Source: Treponema sp. UBA4232
Lineage (GTDB): Bacteria; Spirochaetota; Spirochaetia; Treponematales; Treponemataceae
NCBI GenBank assembly: GCA_002396325.1
Contig: DGXM01000081.1
Span: forward strand, 1 to 10,030
Direction: 5' to 3'
Length of the DNA stretch: 10,030 bases
Under the pieces are notes generated by a model, which was not told where the DNA came from, ran no database searches, and worked only from the letters and a program-made list of their open reading frames with translations. The position numbers and the translations under genes are program-made. Within the stretch, counting starts at the first letter, position 1; every line of letters begins with the position of its first letter. Below, piece after piece: positions 7,084 through 10,030 of the stretch.

Positions 7084-7928
7084 TTCCGCCTCCTGAGTCT
7101 GCCTGCCGCCGTGCTGAGTATGAATCCAAAGATGTCAACCACGACGATTGTGGAACCGACCGGAGTTCCCGCCACGATGGAAACAAGGAGACCGATGAGT
7201 GCGCACGTGACCGAGAACGCCGCGGAGAAAATCGTGACGCTCTTGAAACTCCTGAAAATTCTCATTGCCGAGACTGCGGGGAAAATCACCAGTGCCGAAA
7301 TGAGAAGGGAGCCGACCAGATTCATTGCAAGTACGATTATGACGGCAATTACAGTGGCAAGAAGAAGATTGTAGAGTGATGCCTTTGTTCCGACAGCGCG
7401 TGAGAAGGGCTCGTCGAAGGTGATTGCGAAAATCTTGTTGTAGAAAAATATGAAGATGAGTACAACGAGAACGGAAAGGCCTATGCTGAGCCAGACTTCA
7501 ACTGCCGTGAGCGTGAGGATTGAAGTGGAGCCGAAGAGAGTCGAGCACACGTCACCTGAAACATTCGAGGATGTGGAGAAGAGGTTGCTCAGAAGGTATC
7601 CGATTGCAAGAGCCCCCACTGAAATCATTGCGATTGAGGCATCTCCTTTTATTTTCGCCCTCTGTCCCGTCTGCAGGATGAGTATTGCGCAGGCTATCGT
7701 TACGGGAAGAATCACGATCATCTCGTTGTTTATGTGCATCACGGTGGCGATTGAAAGTGCTCCGAATGCAACGTGGGAAAGTCCGTCGCCGATGAAGGAA
7801 AATCTTTTCAGAACGAGCGTCACGCCGAGAAGCGATGAACACAGCGAAATGAGCACGCCCACAATCAGGGCATACTGCACGAATGGAAACTGCAGATACG
7901 TATGCAGATTGCCGAAGAAATCACTCAT
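7080..7928 (-). CDS. znuB: Metal ABC transporter permease, ABC-3 family
   Basis: This 282-residue integral membrane protein has about eight hydrophobic segments. The family motif GDGLSHVAFGALSIA lies in the N-terminal third. Other recognisable parts are KGDASIAMISVGALAIGYLL, SGDVCSTLFGS, and the C-terminal half LLISALVIFPAVSAMRIFRS, all typical of ZnuB/TroC/MntB-like permeases. It forms the inner-membrane channel for Zn2+, Mn2+ or Fe2+. The exact metal cannot be told from sequence, so the symbol is by similarity. The start overlaps the znuC stop as ATGA and is preceded by AAGGAGG. The stop overlaps the next start in the same way. These overlaps indicate translational coupling and fixed stoichiometry. 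The C-terminus is basic (RLRRRK). Confidence 0.92.
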   Translation of the reverse strand: MSDFFGNLHTYLQFPFVQYALIVGVLISLCSSLLGVTLVLKRFSFIGDGLSHVAFGALSIATVMHINNEMIVILPVTIACAILILQTGQRAKIKGDASIAMISVGALAIGYLLSNLFSTSSNVSGDVCSTLFGSTSILTLTAVEVWLSIGLSVLVVLIFIFFYNKIFAITFDEPFSRAVGTKASLYNLLLATVIAVIIVLAMNLVGSLLISALVIFPAVSAMRIFRSFKSVTIFSAAFSVTCALIGLLVSIVAGTPVGSTIVVVDIFGFILSTAAGRLRRRK

Positions 7929-8623
7929 TGTCCGCCTCCTTGTAAAAACCCCTGTCCGAGCGGGCTTTCAAGATATTCCTGTTTTGTTCCGAAGAAGACT
8001 TTTTTTCCAAGATGGAGAATGTGTGTGGCCCTGGGAATTGCCTCCGCAACATCGTGTGAAATCATTATGATGGAAATGCCTTTGTCCTTGTTAAGATGGT
8101 CGATCAGAGAATACATTTCGTTCGCCGCGATGGGGTCGAGTCCTGTGACGGGTTCATCCAGAAGAAGCATGGTCTTTGTGGCGCAGAGGGCTCTTGCAAG
8201 AAGGACACGCTGCTGCTGTCCGCCGGAAAGCTCCCTGTAGCATCTGCGCTCGAGTTCCTTGATGCCGAGTGTCTTCATTATTTCGGCCGCCTCCTTCTTT
8301 TGGTTTCTGCTGTAGAATGGGCCTGCGCCGGCCTGGAATCCTGAGATTACAATCTCCCTTACCGAAGCGGGGAAGTCTCTCTGCACCTGTGTCTGCTGCG
8401 GAAGGTATCCGATTTTTCCGTGGGAAAGTCCGTCGCCCGTGGTGATTGTGCCGGAAAGCGGCTGCTGAAGGCGTAGAATAGTGCGCATTAGTGTTGATTT
8501 GCCTGTGCCGTTTTCTCCGACCACACAAAGAAAGTCTCCCGCATTCACTTCAAGGTTGAGACCTTCCACCAGAACGTTGTGGTCGTAACCAAGTGTGACG
8601 TTGCTGCATTTTAGCTGCGCCAT
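7925..8623 (-). CDS. znuC: Metal ABC transporter ATP-binding protein
   Basis: This is a 232-residue ATPase of the zinc/manganese uptake type. It has Walker A GENGTGKST at 36-44 (K42), Q-loop GYLPQQ at 72-77, signature LSGGQQQR at 132-139, Walker B LLLDEP with D156-E157, D-loop GLDP at 161-164, and H-loop H190 in ISHD. All catalytic elements are intact. The segment QVQRDFPASVREIV matches the ZnuC subgroup and supports metal specificity. It is the first gene of the operon, with AGGGAGG 5 nt before the ATG. A near-consensus promoter lies about 45-75 nt upstream. The next gene, znuB, starts inside its stop codon. No substrate-binding protein gene precedes it, since the divergent neighbour is an RNA methyltransferase. 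A ZnuA partner must be encoded elsewhere or be absent. Confidence 0.94.
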   Translation of the reverse strand: MAQLKCSNVTLGYDHNVLVEGLNLEVNAGDFLCVVGENGTGKSTLMRTILRLQQPLSGTITTGDGLSHGKIGYLPQQTQVQRDFPASVREIVISGFQAGAGPFYSRNQKKEAAEIMKTLGIKELERRCYRELSGGQQQRVLLARALCATKTMLLLDEPVTGLDPIAANEMYSLIDHLNKDKGISIIMISHDVAEAIPRATHILHLGKKVFFGTKQEYLESPLGQGFLQGGGQ

Positions 8624-8648
8624 GTCCGCCTCCCTAGTGTCAATGATT

Positions 8649-8676
8649 TTGAAAATGGTTTACATTTTTTTATAAT
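8649..8676 (+). promoter_or_regulatory. Upstream promoter candidate for the methyltransferase gene
   Basis: On the plus strand TTGAAA (8649-8654) is followed after 16 nt by a perfect TATAAT (8671-8676). Transcription would start near 8683, giving a leader of about 89 nt. The -10 overlaps the -10 of the opposing znu promoter (8669-8674), so the two cannot easily be occupied together. Confidence 0.5.
8652..8668. promoter_or_regulatory. Dyad at the znu transcription start, candidate metal-regulator operator
   Basis: AAAATG and CATTTT form a perfect 6-bp inverted repeat around GTTTA. It covers the predicted znuC start site (about 8662) and the spacer of the opposing promoter. The AATG...CATT arms recall Gram-negative Zur boxes in a loose way. 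The arms are AT-rich and the assignment to Zur or a TroR/MntR-type regulator is inference. Confidence 0.35.
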
Positions 8677-8697
8677 GAATAACAGGTGGTTTGTCAA
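8669..8697 (-). promoter_or_regulatory. Near-consensus sigma-70 promoter for znuC-znuB-lipoprotein
   Basis: On the minus strand a perfect TTGACA (8697 down to 8692) lies exactly 17 nt from TATAAA (8674 down to 8669). Start would be near 8662, leaving a leader of about 38 nt that ends in AGGGAGG before the ATG. Such a strong core promoter for a metal-uptake operon would be expected to be held by a repressor. Confidence 0.75.
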
Positions 8698-8701
8698 CCA
8701 C
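8686..8701. promoter_or_regulatory. Dyad over the znu -35 element
   Basis: GTGGTT and AACCAC form a perfect 6-bp inverted repeat around TGTC. The repeat encloses the TTGACA -35 hexamer of the znu promoter. A bound repressor here would block RNA polymerase. The TGGTTT half-site recurs at 8656, 31 bp away, close to three helical turns. Confidence 0.4.
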
Positions 8702-8736
8702 ACGGAAGGAAGCAGTCAAAGAAGAAAATCTTTTGC

Positions 8737-8765
8737 TTGATTAAAATGACAAAAAATGATAAAAT
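8737..8765 (+). promoter_or_regulatory. Start-proximal promoter of the methyltransferase gene (leaderless type)
   Basis: TTGATT (8737-8742) and TAAAAT (8760-8765) are separated by 17 nt. The expected start, 7 nt after the -10, is 8772, the first base of the ATG. TGACA (8747-8751) and TGTCA (8765-8769) form an inverted repeat flanking the -10. No Shine-Dalgarno sequence precedes the ATG, which fits a leaderless message. Confidence 0.5.
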
Positions 8766-8771
8766 GTCAGT

Positions 8772-9971
8772 ATGAACAGGTATGTGGCATTGTGCGCTGT
8801 GGGCGCTGAAAAAATCCTTGGTAATGAACTCAAGCAGCTCGGATACCGTCTTGCGGGAACTATTCCTGGACGTGTTTCCTTTGAAGGCGACGGCGATGCC
8901 TTGTACAGGGCAAACTATTGTCTGCGTACCTGCGACCGTGTGTATCTTCAGATGGCTCAATACGAGGCCGCGGATTTTGATGCCCTTTTCGATGGATGCT
9001 ACAGTGTGGCCTGGCAGGATTTCTTCCATAAAGACGTGCGTGTGGTTGTTGACAAAGTGCGTGTCTACAAAAGCCGCCTCAATTCAGAACATTCCGTGCA
9101 GAGTATCGTGCAGAAGGCAATCTACAAGAAGCTCGGTGACACGTGGCACATAACGACCCTTCCTGAAAGCGGTGAGCACTGCGATGTGCGTGTTTACATA
9201 GACGAGGATGTCGTGACCCTGCTCCTCGACACGAGCGGAGAAGCCCTTCACAAAAGAGGATACCGCACTGACGGAGGAATTGCGCCTTTGAGGGAAACCA
9301 CAGCCGCCGTTCTTCTTCAGGAAATGATCTGGAGACGCAGGACTCCCTTGCATGACCCGTTCTGCGGAAGTGGCACCATCGTGATTGAGGCGGCCCTTTA
9401 TGCGCACAACATTGCTCCGGGGCTTGGCCGCCATTTTGCATGGGAGCATCTTGCCATATACAATCAGAGCAGGGCTGTCGAGATAAAAAAGGAAGAGGCC
9501 GCTAAAATCCGCACCGATGTGGAATGCCGCATAACAGGAAGCGACATCGATCCAGCCGCGGTGTCAAGGGCAAGACTCAACGCCGAACATGCATGTGTCA
9601 CAGCAGGAAGGGCACTGCAGATGATCGGAAGTGATGCGAAAATCATACGTCCTGATTTCATTCAGAGCGATTTCGCTGATTTGAAGGCTCCCTACGACGA
9701 AGGCATGATAATCACAAATCCTCCATACGGCGAAAGACTCGGGGATGCTTCTCAGGCGGAGGAACTCTACCGCGGCATGGCATCACTTTTCGTGGACTTC
9801 CCCGGTTGGCAGATGGGCATAATCACCAGTCAGAAAAAATTCCAGGAATGTGTGGGAAAATATGCCGACATGCTCAAATCCATAAAAGCCGGAAATCTTG
9901 ACACAATACTTTATCTATATAATGGAAGAAATTCGTCAAAAAATCAGAGCGGCAAAGGCGGAAGAAAATAG
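8772..9971 (+). CDS. THUMP-domain class I SAM-dependent RNA methyltransferase (RlmL N-half/YpsC family)
   Basis: This 399-residue cytoplasmic enzyme is predicted to methylate the N2 of a guanine in 23S rRNA, by analogy with the N-terminal half of E. coli RlmL. The N-terminal region to about residue 155 fits the ferredoxin-like plus THUMP module, including the family opening YVALCAVGAEKILGNEL. The conserved LDTSGEALHKRGYR block at about 152-165 links to the methyltransferase fold. There, DPFCGSGT (195-202) is the SAM-binding motif and NPPYGERL (316-323) is the catalytic N-P-P-Y motif of N-methyltransferases. A GSDIDPAAV block between them fits SAM ribose binding. Length is normal for the single-domain YpsC type. 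No ribosome-binding site is seen before the ATG. The stop abuts the next gene, so the two are probably co-transcribed. Confidence 0.93.
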   Translation: MNRYVALCAVGAEKILGNELKQLGYRLAGTIPGRVSFEGDGDALYRANYCLRTCDRVYLQMAQYEAADFDALFDGCYSVAWQDFFHKDVRVVVDKVRVYKSRLNSEHSVQSIVQKAIYKKLGDTWHITTLPESGEHCDVRVYIDEDVVTLLLDTSGEALHKRGYRTDGGIAPLRETTAAVLLQEMIWRRRTPLHDPFCGSGTIVIEAALYAHNIAPGLGRHFAWEHLAIYNQSRAVEIKKEEAAKIRTDVECRITGSDIDPAAVSRARLNAEHACVTAGRALQMIGSDAKIIRPDFIQSDFADLKAPYDEGMIITNPPYGERLGDASQAEELYRGMASLFVDFPGWQMGIITSQKKFQECVGKYADMLKSIKAGNLDTILYLYNGRNSSKNQSGKGGRK

Positions 9972-10030
9972 ATGGCTGTTTTGGTGGAGCACGAAAAACG
10001 CAAACATGAAATCCTTGCAAAGTCCATGGA
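9972..10030 (+). CDS. Start of a probable TetR-family transcriptional regulator (partial)
   Basis: An ATG directly follows the methyltransferase TAG, with no gap, and has an AAAGGCGG-like ribosome-binding site about 10-17 nt upstream. The 19 visible codons read MAVLVEHEKRKHEILAKSM. The basic stretch KRKHEIL followed by a small-residue helix start is the usual beginning of the first helix in TetR/AcrR DNA-binding domains (compare KR..IL.AA..LF). The gene runs out of the window, so the family call rests on this short motif. Zero spacing points to coupling with the upstream gene. Confidence 0.65.
   Translation, partial: MAVLVEHEKRKHEILAKSM

Noticed and set aside
7450..8070. 206-codon plus-strand open frame
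   Set aside because: It is antisense to znuB and znuC, with low-complexity Arg/Thr/Glu-rich translation typical of a shadow frame.
9922..10030. Alternative start at 9922 for the last gene, overlapping the methyltransferase end
   Set aside because: The frame is open, but its product is unusually Trp-rich and unlike a known family. The frame from 9972 gives a TetR-like N-terminus with a suitable ribosome-binding site.
1..10030. CRISPR array, tRNA/rRNA, insertion sequence, prophage or defence system
   Set aside because: No regularly spaced repeats, tRNA-like folds, transposase, integrase or known defence domains are visible on either strand.

Overview
This window looks like an ordinary, gene-dense chromosomal segment from a diderm bacterium of roughly 50% GC. 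My best guess is a Treponema-like spirochaete. The support is a mixture: a signal-peptide protein ending in a beta-barrel-like aromatic C-terminus, a lipoprotein with a clear lipobox, a YpsC/RlmL-type methyltransferase, a class 1B PyrK-PyrD fusion and an actinobacterial-style (type 2) PyrF. The genus is an inference and cannot be proven from the sequence alone. There is no tRNA, rRNA, CRISPR array, insertion sequence or phage gene.

Left part (1-2150): the last codons of a plus-strand gene meet, tail to tail, a minus-strand sodium:alanine (AGCS) symporter gene. Upstream of the symporter on the same strand is a small exported protein that may be an outer-membrane barrel. Centre (2295-6462): a plus-strand cluster of pyrF, a single-frame pyrK-pyrD fusion, and an ABC-2 type exporter (ATPase plus six-helix permease). 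Gaps are 30 and 15 nt, followed by a 20-nt overlap. Its first promoter matches consensus and sits so close to the pyrF ATG that the mRNA may be leaderless.

Right part (6466-10030): a minus-strand metal-uptake operon, znuC-znuB-lipoprotein. The genes are joined by two ATGA overlaps and each is preceded by the same GGAGGCGGA ribosome-binding sequence. No ABC-3 substrate-binding protein (ZnuA) is present. The lipoprotein, with an OB-like C-terminal region and a Cys-Cys motif, occupies the third position. Divergent from this operon is a THUMP-domain 23S rRNA guanine methyltransferase gene, followed with no gap by the start of a probable TetR-family regulator. The 148-nt divergent region holds face-to-face promoters sharing their -10 elements and several short dyads, and is the most information-rich non-coding stretch here.

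I did not find a clearly new multi-gene system. The points most worth following up are the znu operon with a lipoprotein in place of a binding protein, the two leaderless-type starts, the overlapping divergent promoters, and the linkage of an uncharacterised exporter to pyrimidine synthesis.
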